The notes: a model not told the origin generated them from the sequence alone. Positions 1-13,523 are shown, numbered from the stretch's first letter. The stretch is DNA of 64,000 bases from Streptomyces sp. Tu 3180 (GCF_009852415.1 NZ_WOXS01000002.1:2316501-2380500); one strand, 5' to 3'. Translations and numbers: made by a program.

Positions 1-1518
1 CGGCTCGGGGGCCGTGTCCCGGGGGACGTCGGTCTCGTAGCGCTCCCGCAGGACGAGGGCGCGGCCGTCGCCGAGGGCGCGGTCGTACACGCCGACGGTG
101 ACGCGGTGGGGGCGGCCGCCGTCGCGGTCGAGGGCGAGCGTCCACTGGCCGGGGCGCGCGTCGACGGACGCGGTGAGGGTGTCGACGCCGGTGGTGCGCA
201 GCCAGGCGTCGGCCCAGGCGTGGACGTCGCGCTCGGTGGCGGCGGCGAGGGAGTCGATGAAGTCGGCGAGGGTGGCGTTGGCGAACCGGTGCCGCTCGAA
301 GTGGACGTTGATGCCGGCGAGGAAGTCCTTCTCGCCGAGCCAGGCGACGAGCTGGCGCAGGGCGGAGGCGCCCTTGGCGTAGGAGATGCCGTCGAAGTTG
401 AGCAGCGCGGAGGCGGTGTCCGTGACGTTCCCGGGGGCGACGGGGTGGGTGGAGGGGCGCTGGTCGGCGTCGTAGCCCCAGGCCTTGCGGACGACGCCGA
501 AGTCGGTCCAGGTGTCCGTGAAGCGGGTGGCCTCGGTGAGGGTCTGGTAGCCCATGTACTCGGCGAAGGACTCGTTCAGCCAGATGTCGTCCCACCACTT
601 GAGGGTGACGAGGTCGCCGAACCACATGTGGGCCATCTCGTGGGCGACGACCATGGCACGGGTCTGGCGCTCGGTGTCGGTGACGGCGGAGCGGTAGACG
701 AACTCGTCGCGGAAGGTGACCAGTCCGGGGTTCTCCATGGCGCCCGCGTTGAACTCGGGCACGAAGGCCTGGTCGTAGGAGTCGAAGGGGTAGGGCTCCT
801 CGAACTTCTCGTGGTAGCGGTCGAAGCACGCGCGGGTGATGCCGAGGAGTTCGTCGGCGTCGGCGTCCAGGTGGGGGGCCAGGGAGCGGCGGCAGTGGAT
901 GCCGAAGGGCAGGCCGCGGTGCTCGGTGCGCACGGAGTGCCAGGGGCCGGCGGCGACGGCGACGAGGTAGGTGGAGATCGGCGGGGTGGCCGCGGCCCGC
1001 CAGCGACCGCCGCCGAGGTGCTCGGTGCTGCCGTTGGCGAGGACGGTCCAGTTCTCGGGGGCGGTGACGGTCAGCTCGAAGACGGCCTTGAGGTCGGGCT
1101 GGTCGAAGGCGGCGTAGACGCGCTGCACGTCGTCCAGGAACAGCTGGGTGTAGACGTAGGTCTCGCCGTCGGCGGGGTCGGTGAAGCGGTGCATGCCCTC
1201 GCCGGTGCGGGAGTAGCGCATGCTCGCGTCGACGCGCAGTTCGTGTTCGCCGGCGGCGAGGTCCTTCAGCGGCAGCCGGTTGCCGTCGAGGGTCTCGGGG
1301 TCCAGGGGCTGTCCGTCGAGGGTGACGGAGCGCAGCTCGGCGGGTTTGACCTCGACGAAGGTGTCCGTGACGTCCTGGTCCGCGCGGACGGTGAACCGGA
1401 TCAGGGTGCGGGATTCGAAGGTCTCGTCGCCGGTGGTCAGATCGAGGTCGATCGTGTACCGGTGGACGTCGAGGAGCTGTGCTCGGTTCTGCGCTTCGTC
1501 GCGCGTCAGTACGGACAT
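1..1518 (-). CDS. pepN: Aminopeptidase N, M1 family (3' end cut off by window edge)
   Basis: Zinc metallo-aminopeptidase that removes N-terminal residues from peptides in the cytoplasm. Read on the minus strand, the protein begins MSVLTRDEAQNRAQLL and has 506 codons in the window; the family is about 850 residues, so the C-terminal helical domain is missing to the left. The substrate-binding GAMEN motif is encoded near 733-746 and the zinc-binding HExxH (HEMAH) near 622-650, in the usual order. An in-frame ATG at 1527 would add three residues. It lies 57 bp downstream of the response-regulator gene on the same strand, so the two may be co-transcribed. Family assignment is firm; the exact start is uncertain by three codons. 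Confidence 0.93.
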   Translation of the reverse strand, partial: MSVLTRDEAQNRAQLLDVHRYTIDLDLTTGDETFESRTLIRFTVRADQDVTDTFVEVKPAELRSVTLDGQPLDPETLDGNRLPLKDLAAGEHELRVDASMRYSRTGEGMHRFTDPADGETYVYTQLFLDDVQRVYAAFDQPDLKAVFELTVTAPENWTVLANGSTEHLGGGRWRAAATPPISTYLVAVAAGPWHSVRTEHRGLPFGIHCRRSLAPHLDADADELLGITRACFDRYHEKFEEPYPFDSYDQAFVPEFNAGAMENPGLVTFRDEFVYRSAVTDTERQTRAMVVAHEMAHMWFGDLVTLKWWDDIWLNESFAEYMGYQTLTEATRFTDTWTDFGVVRKAWGYDADQRPSTHPVAPGNVTDTASALLNFDGISYAKGASALRQLVAWLGEKDFLAGINVHFERHRFANATLADFIDSLAAATERDVHAWADAWLRTTGVDTLTASVDARPGQWTLALDRDGGRPHRVTVGVYDRALGDGRALVLRERYETDVPRDTAPEP

Positions 1519-1575
1519 GCAGGCCATGCTGCCTGATGCCGTTGCCGAGGCACAGGGGCGGATCGGGTACGCGGC

Positions 1576-2118
1576 CTATGTCCGGTCTCGTTCGAGCTCC
1601 CCGGTGTGCGCCCCCGCGGGCTGTCCGGGCGGTGCGTGCGCGTGGGGACGGGGCAGGGCGGGATGCGCGGGGTTCGCGGTGCGTTCCTCGAGCCGGGCGC
1701 GCAGGGTGCGGATCTCGCGTTCCAGGGCGAGGCGGCGCTGGTGGGCGTCGTAGAGGTGGCGGATCTTGGTGCGCAGGGCCCAGGGGTCGACGGGTTTGGT
1801 GACGAGGTCGGCGACGCCGAGGGCGTAGGCGGCGGCGCCCAGGTGCCGGTCGCGGACGAAGCCGGTGAGCAGGACCACGGGGATGTGCTGGGTCTGCTCC
1901 AGGCGCCGCATGTAGCGCACGACCTCCAGGCCGCCGGTGCCGGGCATGTGGACGTCGAGGAGCAGCAGGCCGACGTGTCCGCGCAGCAGCTGCTTGAGGG
2001 CTTCGTCGCCGCTGGTGGCCCGGCCCAGCAGGTGGCCCAGCGGGGCCAGGGCGTTCTCCAGCGCGTACAGGGTGTCCTCATGGTCGTCGACGATGAGGAT
2101 GCGGGCATCGGGTGGCAT
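1576..2118 (-). CDS. Orphan response regulator with CheY-like receiver domain
   Basis: A 180-aa protein made of one receiver domain plus a C-terminal extension. The acidic pocket is D11/D12 (ILIVDDHED) and the phospho-acceptor is D55 (LLLLDVHMPG); the switch Thr (VVLLTGF) and conserved Lys (VTKPVDP) are present, so it should be phosphorylatable. No DNA-binding domain is visible; after the receiver come a short Arg/Glu-rich coiled-coil-like helix and a Pro/His-rich tail. No histidine kinase is adjacent. I chose the ATG at 2118 because it follows a strong GGAGGG Shine-Dalgarno; a longer in-frame start at 2202 lacks one. Output and partner are unknown. Confidence 0.85.
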   Translation of the reverse strand: MPPDARILIVDDHEDTLYALENALAPLGHLLGRATSGDEALKQLLRGHVGLLLLDVHMPGTGGLEVVRYMRRLEQTQHIPVVLLTGFVRDRHLGAAAYALGVADLVTKPVDPWALRTKIRHLYDAHQRRLALEREIRTLRARLEERTANPAHPALPRPHAHAPPGQPAGAHTGELERDRT

Positions 2119-2232
2119 GGCGCACGTCCCTCCTCGCAAGGGACCGGAGGTGAGCTGTCCGGGTGCCGGCGGGCGGTACCCGTCGGCCGACAAGGAGTGC
2201 ACAGCGCAGCATGCCCCGCACGGGCCGCCGTG

Positions 2233-2610
2233 TCACTCCCCGGGGGAGGCCGTTGTGGGTCGGTTCGCCGAGGGCGTGGAGCCGTTCACGGCCGCGTCGG
2301 CGATGTGTTCGTGGTGGCGGATCACCTCGGCGATGATGAAGTTCAGGAACTTCTCCGCGAAGGCCGGGTCGAGTTTGGCGTTCTCGGCGAGGGCGCGCAG
2401 CCGGGCGATCTGGCGGGCCTCGCGGGCCGGGTCGGCGGGCGGCAGCCGGTGCTCGGCCTTGAGGCGGCCGACCTGCTGGGTGCACTTGAAGCGCTCGGCG
2501 AGCATGTGGACGACGGCCGCGTCGATGTTGTCGATGCTGTCGCGCAGCCGGACGAGTTCCTCGCGCACGGCGGGGTCGACGTCCCCGGTACCGGTGTTGC
2601 TGGTGGTCAT
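2233..2610 (-). CDS. Chorismate mutase, AroQ class
   Basis: A 125-aa all-helical chorismate mutase converting chorismate to prephenate, the first step toward phenylalanine and tyrosine. The first helix has the usual pattern VREELVRLRDSIDNIDAAVV, with active-site Arg and Lys candidates in helix 1 and in QVGRLKAEH. It has no signal peptide and no fused prephenate dehydratase or dehydrogenase. It competes with TrpE, encoded about 27 kb away, for chorismate. The start at 2610 has no Shine-Dalgarno but has TAGGCT eight bases upstream, which suggests a leaderless message. The C-terminal 20 residues are low-complexity. Confidence 0.88.
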   Translation of the reverse strand: MTTSNTGTGDVDPAVREELVRLRDSIDNIDAAVVHMLAERFKCTQQVGRLKAEHRLPPADPAREARQIARLRALAENAKLDPAFAEKFLNFIIAEVIRHHEHIADAAVNGSTPSANRPTTASPGE

Positions 2611-2618
2611 GGAGGATC

Positions 2619-2624
2619 AGCCTA
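2619..2624 (-). promoter_or_regulatory. Putative -10 box (TAGGCT) for leaderless chorismate mutase mRNA
   Basis: TAGGCT on the minus strand lies eight bases from the ATG at 2610, which would place transcription initiation at the start codon. No clear -35 is visible, and the sequence between box and ATG has no Shine-Dalgarno. Inference from spacing only. Confidence 0.4.
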
Positions 2625-2850
2625 CGGGGCGGGCCCGCCCGCCGCGCCCCGTTCCGGCACTCGGTCACCCCGGTGCGCCCGCGGGAGCGCACGGCCCCGT
2701 CCCCCGCGGCCCGCGCGGTGCGCACGGGCCGGCCCTCCCGTCCGGCGTGCCGCCGGTCCGCGCGCGCCCCGGCGCGTCCGCGGAGCACGGGCCGGGGGCG
2801 GGTGTTCCCCGTACAGTGGAATCGGGTTCAGGGCGTCTTGGGGGTGAGAC

Positions 2851-3759
2851 GTGGCGAACGACGGGCCGGTCGAGCACGGCTATCCGCATCTGGAGACGGT
2901 GCGGGCGGCCGTCACCGCGTTGTACCGGCGCCTGTCGTACGACACGGTCCGCACGTTCTCCTCCAGCGTGGCGCCGGCCGACGTGGCCTTCTGCGACACG
3001 GACGACCTCCACCTGGGGGCGCAGCGGGTGGCCCGCGAGCTGGTGCGGCACTACCGGCTGCCGGACGCGCGGCTGATCGTCGGTTTCCGGGAGATGGAGC
3101 ACGCGGCGAACGTGGAACTCGAGGCCGGACCGGAGTACTTCGTCGAGTTGAACGACCGGTTCCGTACCCACCGGCGGGACATCGGGGCGGCCCTGGCGCA
3201 CGAGGTGACGCACGTGTACCTGCACCGCCTGGGGCTGTCGTTCCCCGGCACGCGGGACAACGAGGTCCTGACCGACACGACGGCGACGTACCTGGGGACG
3301 GGGTGGCTGCTGCTGGACGCGTTCCGGCAGGACGGGGTGTCGTCGCAGAAGCTGGGGTACCTCACGCCGGAGGAGTTCGGGTACGTGCTGGCGAAGCGGT
3401 CCCTGGTGTTCGGGGAGGATCCGTCGGTGTGGTTCACCAGCGCGCAGGCGTACACGGCGTACACCGAGGGCAGGGCGCTGGCCCTCCGTGACGAGCGGCA
3501 GCCGCCGCTGACGGCGGCCGGCTGGGCGGGCCGCCGGCGTTACGCGCGGGACCGCCGCCACGCCCAGGACCACCCTCCCCGCGCCGCCCCGGCGTCCGCC
3601 CGGCCGGACGTGCCGTACAGCTTCGCGCCGGACGGCCGCGGCCCGCTGCGGGTGTCGTTCCCGTGCCCCACCTGCCACCAGCGGATCCGGGTGCCGGTGC
3701 GGGGACGGGTGCGGGCGCGGTGCGGGCTGTGCCGGACGGTGCTGGAGTGCGACACGTGA
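2851..3759 (+). CDS. HExxH putative metallopeptidase with C-terminal zinc ribbon
   Basis: A 302-aa protein of no family I can name. Residues 117-121 read HEVTH within ALAHEVTHVYLHRL, a zincin active site, followed about 17 residues later by NEVLTDTTATYLG, whose Glu or Asp could be the third zinc ligand. Near residues 275-298 a four-cysteine ribbon (CPTC...CGLC) is separated from the peptidase-like domain by an Arg/Pro-rich linker. There is no signal peptide or membrane segment, so it is probably cytoplasmic. The GTG start at 2851 follows GGGGGTGAG. The conserved motif suggests a peptidase, but substrate and activity are unknown. Confidence 0.75.
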   Translation: MANDGPVEHGYPHLETVRAAVTALYRRLSYDTVRTFSSSVAPADVAFCDTDDLHLGAQRVARELVRHYRLPDARLIVGFREMEHAANVELEAGPEYFVELNDRFRTHRRDIGAALAHEVTHVYLHRLGLSFPGTRDNEVLTDTTATYLGTGWLLLDAFRQDGVSSQKLGYLTPEEFGYVLAKRSLVFGEDPSVWFTSAQAYTAYTEGRALALRDERQPPLTAAGWAGRRRYARDRRHAQDHPPRAAPASARPDVPYSFAPDGRGPLRVSFPCPTCHQRIRVPVRGRVRARCGLCRTVLECDT

Positions 3760-3864
3760 GGGGGCCTCGCCCGGGGCGGACGGGCGTGCGGACGCGGGGC
3801 GGGCGGGGTCGCGGGTTCCGGTGATCACCGGTGCGCCGCGGTCCGGTGGTGTTTCAATGCCCGC

Positions 3865-4506
3865 ATGACGGAGACGATCGGGGAACCCTGGGGCATCAGC
3901 GTTTTCGGCGCGGGCAGCGTGCGGGCCGAGCCGCAGCTGGTCCGGGTCCGGCTCGGGGTGGACGTGCTGGAGCCCGAGCCGGACCGGGCGTTCAGGGAGG
4001 CGGGCGCGGCGGCGGCACGGCTGCGGGAGGTGCTGCGCCGGCACGGGGTGCCGGACGCGTCGGTGTCCGGCTCGCGGCTCAAGCTGAGCTCCGAGGAGGA
4101 CAACTACGGCCGCGAGCGGAAGTTCCTCGGCTACCGCTGCCGGGCCGCGTACGTGGTGGAGAGCGAGGCGCTGGACGGCCTCCAGCAGCTGATCGTGGAA
4201 GCGGTCGGGGCGGGGGCGCACCACATCGACCGCATCGAGTTCGACGTGCACGACAAGCCGGCGCTGCGGGACGAGGCGCGCCGCCGGGCCGTGGCCGCGG
4301 CCCGGCGCAAGGCGGAGGTGTACGCGGAGGCGGCGGGCGTGCGGATGGGCACGGTGCTGCACATCCAGGACGTGGACTCCGAGTCGTACGAGTTCAGGCA
4401 GTACCGCGGTCACGGCGGCGGGGGCGGCGCCTCGTCCGGGGACCTCGTGCCGGGGACGGTGGAGGTGTCGGCGGGTGTGGTGCTGGGCTTCTCGCTGGGG
4501 CGGTAG
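3865..4506 (+). CDS. SIMPL (DUF541) domain protein
   Basis: A 213-aa protein matching the SIMPL/DUF541 pattern: an N-terminal ISVFGAGSVRAEPQLVRV strand, a central region ending in LIVEAVGAGAHHIDRIEFDVHDK, and the typical ALRDEARRRAVAAARRKAEVYAEAAG helix. Known relatives are often secreted or oxidative-stress-linked (BP26, YggE), but this one has no visible signal peptide. A Gly-rich stretch (RGHGGGGGAS) precedes the last strand. It stands alone between the HExxH gene and the convergent VWA gene. Function is not established from sequence. Confidence 0.8.
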   Translation: MTETIGEPWGISVFGAGSVRAEPQLVRVRLGVDVLEPEPDRAFREAGAAAARLREVLRRHGVPDASVSGSRLKLSSEEDNYGRERKFLGYRCRAAYVVESEALDGLQQLIVEAVGAGAHHIDRIEFDVHDKPALRDEARRRAVAAARRKAEVYAEAAGVRMGTVLHIQDVDSESYEFRQYRGHGGGGGASSGDLVPGTVEVSAGVVLGFSLGR

Positions 4507-4567
4507 GTCCCGGGAGCCGCAGGGCCCGCCCGGCCCCGCCGCGGTCCGGGGCCGGCTCCCCCGGCCG

Positions 4568-5290
4568 CTAGGACCGCACGATCCCCAGCGCCCGCGCCGC
4601 CGCCAGCCACCGGGGGAACTCCCCCACCAGCCGGTCGTACAGTTCGGCGTCCGGGACCTCGCGCGGGTCCGAACCGGCGTGGAAGAAGCCCGCGTTGTCG
4701 ACGACCCGCTTGGCCGGGACGGCCAGTTCGTCGAGCCTGCGCAGGTAGTCGAACTGGCGGCTGCCCGGGTCGCCGAAGCCGATGAACTGCCAGAACAGCG
4801 GCAGCCGGGCCGCCTTGCACAGGTACCGCTCCGCGGCGAGCCGGTTGACCGGCCCGCCGTCGGTCTGGAAGACGACCAGCGCGGGCCGGGTCGACCCGCT
4901 GTCCAGGTAGTGGTCGATGACCGCGTCCATCGCCAGGTGGTAGCTGGTCCTGCCCATGTGCCCGAGCCCGGCCACGATCCGCTCGACGCGCCCCCGGTGG
5001 TCGGCGAGGGCGATGTCGGTGACGGCGTCCACGTCGGTCGAGAAGAAGACCACCGGCACGGTGCCGTCGTCGTCGAGGTGCGCGGACAGGCCCAGCACCC
5101 GGTCGGCGAGCGCCTGCACGCTGCCGTCCCGGTAGTACGGCTTCATCGAGCCGGAGTAGTCGACGACCAGGTAGACCGCGGCGCGCAGCCCGTCCAGCCC
5201 GTGCCCGGCCAGTGACGCCCCGGCCGTCCTGTAGAGGTCGACCAGCGCGGGCGCGGTCTCCTCGATCTTGCGCAGACTGATCGCGGCCAC
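4568..5290 (-). CDS. VWA-domain protein, TerF/TerY-like
   Basis: A 240-aa von Willebrand A domain protein of the type found with tellurium-resistance (ter) genes. The MIDAS metal site is visible as VVDYSGSM (DxSxS), with a later Thr in GRTSYHLAMD and Asp in VVFQTDGG. It appears cytoplasmic, with no signal or membrane segment. Starts at GTG 5290 behind GGAGGAC. No TerD, TerB or kinase partner is next to it, so it is a detached member of the ter-like group. Its role is probably metal-dependent protein binding; the partner is not evident here. Confidence 0.85.
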   Translation of the reverse strand: MAAISLRKIEETAPALVDLYRTAGASLAGHGLDGLRAAVYLVVDYSGSMKPYYRDGSVQALADRVLGLSAHLDDDGTVPVVFFSTDVDAVTDIALADHRGRVERIVAGLGHMGRTSYHLAMDAVIDHYLDSGSTRPALVVFQTDGGPVNRLAAERYLCKAARLPLFWQFIGFGDPGSRQFDYLRRLDELAVPAKRVVDNAGFFHAGSDPREVPDAELYDRLVGEFPRWLAAARALGIVRS

Positions 5291-5460
5291 GCGTCCTCCC
5301 CCTCGCCCTCACCGGGGCCGGCCGTCCGGCCACCGGCACCGGCCCCGAGGGTACGGCACCCTCACCCCACCTCTCCCTCCGTCCCCCCGGGTTCGTTATT
5401 TTGTTCGCCGCCGCCCCCACCGGCTCAGTTCCGTCCCCGTCCCCCGCAAGGAGCCGGTCC

Positions 5461-6387
5461 GTGGATCCCGATTCCACCGTCACCACCTGCTACCGCCATC
5501 CCGAGGTGGAGTGCTACGTCCGCTGCACGCGCTGCGAGCGGTACATCTGCCCGGACTGCATGCGCGAGGCCGCCGTGGGCCACCAGTGCCCCGAGTGCGT
5601 GAAGGAGGGCGCGCGGTCGATACGGCAGGCGCGCACCGTGGTGGGCGGCCGGGTCTCGGCGGTGCCCGTGGTGACGTACGTGCTGATCGCGGTCAATGTG
5701 CTGGCGTATCTGGCGGAGTCGGTGCGGCCGGAGGCCGTGGACCGGTTCGCGATGCTGGGCGCGGGGCTGGCCGGGCCGGACGGCGGGCACTACCTGTGGG
5801 CCGACCCGTACCCCGAGGGCTTCCGTCCGGAGGGGCTGGCGGGCGGCGAGTGGTACCGGCTGCTGACCGGCGCGTTCCTGCACATGCCGCCCACCGAGGG
5901 GACGTTCGGCGTCCTCCACGTCGTGATGAACATGGTGGCGCTGTGGAACCTCGGCCGGCTCGTCGAGCCGATGCTGGGCCGCGTGCACTACCTGGCCCTG
6001 TACCTGCTGTCGGCGCTGGGCGGTTCGGTGCTGGTGCTGCTGCTCGCGCCCGGGGACGCCGTGGTGGGGGCGTCCGGTGCGATCTTCGGGGTGGGGGCCG
6101 CGTACTACGTCATGGCGCGGCGGGTCGGCGTCGACATGGGCACCGTCAACCGGTTCATGACCGGTCTGCTGCTGTGGCTGGTGGTCTCCGCGGTGGTCAC
6201 GTCCTGGGAGGGGCACCTCGGCGGGCTGCTGGCGGGCGGCGCGGTGGCCCTGGTGTTCGCGTACGTGCCGCGGGGGCCGCGCCGGGGCCTGGTCCAGGCG
6301 GCGGCGTGCGTGGGTCTGGTGGTGCTGCTGGCGGTGGCGGCGGCGGTCAAGGTGTCCGAGCTGACGGGTGGAGGAGTCCCCCAGTGA
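5461..6387 (+). CDS. Rhomboid intramembrane serine protease with N-terminal B-box-like zinc finger
   Basis: A 308-aa polytopic protein. Residues 10-46 hold a Cys/His cluster (C10, H13, C18, C22, C25, C30, C33, H41, C43, C46) resembling a B-box zinc finger. About six hydrophobic segments follow. The catalytic Ser lies in VVGASGAIFG and the catalytic His in TSWEGHLGGLLAG, so the dyad is complete; the HVVMNMVALWNLG segment matches the rhomboid HxxxN region. I chose GTG 5461 because AAGGAG lies just upstream; a longer frame from 5401 has no ribosome site. The stop overlaps the chitosanase start by 4 bp, so the two are translationally coupled. Confidence 0.9.
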   Translation: MDPDSTVTTCYRHPEVECYVRCTRCERYICPDCMREAAVGHQCPECVKEGARSIRQARTVVGGRVSAVPVVTYVLIAVNVLAYLAESVRPEAVDRFAMLGAGLAGPDGGHYLWADPYPEGFRPEGLAGGEWYRLLTGAFLHMPPTEGTFGVLHVVMNMVALWNLGRLVEPMLGRVHYLALYLLSALGGSVLVLLLAPGDAVVGASGAIFGVGAAYYVMARRVGVDMGTVNRFMTGLLLWLVVSAVVTSWEGHLGGLLAGGAVALVFAYVPRGPRRGLVQAAACVGLVVLLAVAAAVKVSELTGGGVPQ

Positions 6388-7286
6388 AACGTTCCGGTGT
6401 GCTGTTCCTCGCGGCCCTTCCCGTGATCGCCACGGGTGTGTACTTCGTCGTGCCGGCGGACTCGTCCGACGCCCCGGTCACCCCGCCCGCGGCCACCGCC
6501 CGGTCGGCCCCCGAGGAGGCCAAGGACCGGGCCGAGCAGGAGCGGGCGCAGGACGACGCCCTCATCGCCGAACTGCCGCCGGGGCTCGCCGCGCCGGGGA
6601 AGAAGGAGCTGGCGCAGCGCCTGGTGGCCAGCGCCGAGAACTCCACCCTGGACTGGCGCAGCCTGTACGGCAGCATCGAGGACCTCGGCGACGGCCAGGG
6701 CTACACGGCCGGCGTCATCGGCTTCTGCACCGGCACCCACGACCTGCTGATGCTGGTCGAGCGCTACAGCGAGGAGCACCCCGGGAACGGCCTGGAGCGC
6801 TACCTGCCCGCCCTGCGCGAGGTGGACGGCACGGACTCGCACGAGGGCCTGGACCCCGGCTTCACGGAGGCCTGGCGGGCGGAGGCGGAGCTGCCCGAGT
6901 TCCGCGAGGCGCAGGAGGAGGAGCGCGACCGCGTCTACTTCGAGCCGTCCGTCCGCCTCGCCAAGCTCGACGGCCTGAACACGCTCGGCCAGTTCGTCTA
7001 CTACGACGCGATGGTCTTCCACGGACCCGACACCGACCCGGAGGGCTTCTACGGCCTGCGGGAGCGCGCGATGAAACGGGCGAAAACGCCGGCCCGGGGC
7101 GGCTCGGAGGAGGCGTACCTGGACGCCTTCCTCGACGTCCGCCGCGAGGCGATGCTCGACAGGCGGCCGGACGGCGACACCTCCCGCGTCGACACCGCCC
7201 AGCGGCGGTTCCTCGAGGCCGGGAACCTGGAGCTGGAGACGCCGCTGGTGTGGGAGATGTACGGGGAGACGTTCCGCGTGCCGTAG
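6384..7286 (+). CDS. Chitosanase, glycoside hydrolase family 46
   Basis: A 300-aa chitosanase that hydrolyses beta-1,4 bonds in partly acetylated chitosan. Residues 1-24 form a signal peptide or N-terminal anchor (MKRSGVLFLAALPVIATGVY), then a charged linker rich in Ala/Glu, then the GH46 domain from about residue 60. The catalytic pair known from the Streptomyces N174 enzyme is conserved: E85 in SAENSTLDW and D103 in LGDGQGYTAG, the same 18-residue separation. The linker between membrane and catalytic domain is longer than in simple secreted chitosanases, suggesting possible surface tethering. GTG start overlaps the rhomboid stop (GTGA). Confidence 0.93.
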   Translation: MKRSGVLFLAALPVIATGVYFVVPADSSDAPVTPPAATARSAPEEAKDRAEQERAQDDALIAELPPGLAAPGKKELAQRLVASAENSTLDWRSLYGSIEDLGDGQGYTAGVIGFCTGTHDLLMLVERYSEEHPGNGLERYLPALREVDGTDSHEGLDPGFTEAWRAEAELPEFREAQEEERDRVYFEPSVRLAKLDGLNTLGQFVYYDAMVFHGPDTDPEGFYGLRERAMKRAKTPARGGSEEAYLDAFLDVRREAMLDRRPDGDTSRVDTAQRRFLEAGNLELETPLVWEMYGETFRVP

Positions 7287-7288
7287 CC

Positions 7289-7358
7289 GCGGGCGCCGTG
7301 GAGAAGGCGACGGCGCCCGCCCGTTCGTCCGGTCGGGGACAGGGGGCGGGCGCCGTCG
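7289..7358. terminator. Bidirectional terminator region with two alternative hairpins
   Basis: Between convergent chitosanase and gltD. Segment 7289-7299 (GCGGGCGCCGT) pairs with 7310-7320, while 7308-7321 (CGACGGCGCCCGCC) can instead pair with 7345-7358 (GGCGGGCGCCGTCG, 14 bp). The middle segment is shared, so the hairpins are mutually exclusive. No T-tract. Confidence 0.7.
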
Positions 7359-7398
7359 GTGTTCCGTACGCCGTTGTACGGGACGTCTCCCGGGCCGG

Positions 7399-8854
7399 TC
7401 AGACCGCCAGCGCGCGGTCCGTCGGCCGGATCGGGGCCGGCAGGTCGCTGGCGCCGGTCAGGAACCGGTCCACACCGCGGGCGGCCGAGCGGCCCTCGGC
7501 GATCGCCCACACGATGAGCGACTGGCCGCGTCCGGCGTCACCGGCGACGAACACGCCGGGCACGTTGGTCCGGAAGTCGGCGTCGCGGGCGATGTTGCCG
7601 CGCTCGTCGAGCTCCAGGCCGAACTGCTCGACCAGTCCGTTCTCCCGGTCGGTGCCGGTGAAGCCCATGGCGAGGGTGACCAGCTGCGCGGGGATCTTGC
7701 GCTCGGTGCCCGGCTTCTGGGTCAGCTTGCCGTCGACGAACTCGACCTCGACCAGGTGCAGCCACTGGACGTTGCCGTCCTCGTCGCCCTCGAAGTGGGT
7801 GGTGGAGACGGAGTAGATCCGCTCGCCGCCCTCCTCGTGCGCCGAGGTGACCTTGTAGAGCATCGGGAAGGTCGGCCACGGCTGCGAGAGCGGGTTCCGC
7901 TCCTCGTTCGGGCGGGGCATGATCTCCAGCTGGGTGACGGAGGCCGCGCCCTGGCGGTGGGCGGTGCCCACGCAGTCCGCGCCGGTGTCACCGCCGCCGA
8001 TCACGACGACGTGCTTGCCCTCGGCCGAGATCGGCGGTGCGACGTAGTCGCCCTCCTGCACCTTGTTGGCCAGGGGCAGGTACTCCATGGCCTGGTGGAT
8101 GCCCTTGAGGTCGCGGCCCGGCACCGGCAGGTCGCGCGCGGTCGTCGCGCCGACGGCGAGGACCACGGCGTCGTAGCGCTTGCGCAGCGCGGTCGCCGGC
8201 ATGTCGCGGCCGATCTCGACGCCCGTGCGGAACTTGGTGCCCTCCGCGCGCATCTGCTCGATACGGCGGTTGATGTGCCGCTTCTCCATCTTGAACTCGG
8301 GGATGCCGTAGCGCAGCAGACCGCCGATGCGGTCGGCCCGCTCGTACACGGCGACCGTGTGGCCGGCCCGGGTCAGCTGCTGGGCGGCGGCCAGCCCCGC
8401 GGGGCCCGAGCCGACGACGGCGACGGTCTTGCCGGACAGGCGCTCGGGGACCTGCGGGGCGACGTCCCCGGTCTCCCACGCCTTGTCGATGATCGAGACC
8501 TCGACGTTCTTGATGGTGACCGGCGGCTGGTTGATGCCGAGCACGCACGCCGACTCGCACGGGGCGGGGCACAGCCGGCCGGTGAACTCCGGGAAGTTGT
8601 TCGTCGCGTGCAGGCGCTCGCTCGCCGCCGCCCAGTCCTCGCGGTAGGCGTAGTCGTTCCACTCGGGGATGAGGTTGCCCAGCGGACAGCCGTTGTGACA
8701 GAACGGGATGCCGCAGTCCATGCACCGGCTGGCCTGCTTGCTGATGATCGGCAGCAGGGAGCCGGGGACGTAGACCTCGTTCCAGTCCTTCTTGCGCTCC
8801 TCGACCGGCCGGGATTTGGCGACCTCGCGGCCGTGGTTCAGAAAGCCCTTCGGA

Positions 8855-8862
<8 letters not shown>
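7399..8862 (-). CDS. gltD: Glutamate synthase (NADPH) small subunit
   Basis: A 487-aa FAD and iron-sulfur protein that passes electrons from NADPH to GltB for the GOGAT reaction (glutamine + 2-oxoglutarate to two glutamates). The N-terminal Cys-rich [4Fe-4S] region reads [17 protein letters not shown], the FAD-binding Rossmann motif is [17 protein letters not shown], and the NADPH-binding motif is [16 protein letters not shown]. Length is typical for the family. It overlaps the end of gltB by 8 bp, so the subunits are made together. Its end faces the chitosanase across a shared hairpin region. Confidence 0.97.
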
Positions 8863-13450
<4,588 letters not shown>

Positions 13451-13523
13451 CGGCTCTCCCGTCGTCGTCTGTTGGCATGTGCAAGTGCCGAGGGACGACG
13501 TTGGCCCTCTGCGGAGATGCGAA

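Noticed and set aside
106..1536. Long plus-strand frames (e.g. 476 aa at 106-1536, 1583 aa at 8792-13543, 1201 aa at 46545-50150)
   Set aside because: They are antisense shadows of pepN, gltB and dnaE. Their compositions (Gly/Val/Asp/Arg-rich, no motifs) are typical of the opposite strand of high-GC genes.
2624..2652. Inverted repeat ACGGGGCG/CGCCCCGT upstream of chorismate mutase as a terminator or operator
   Set aside because: Only 8 bp and all G/C except ends; expected often by chance at this composition.
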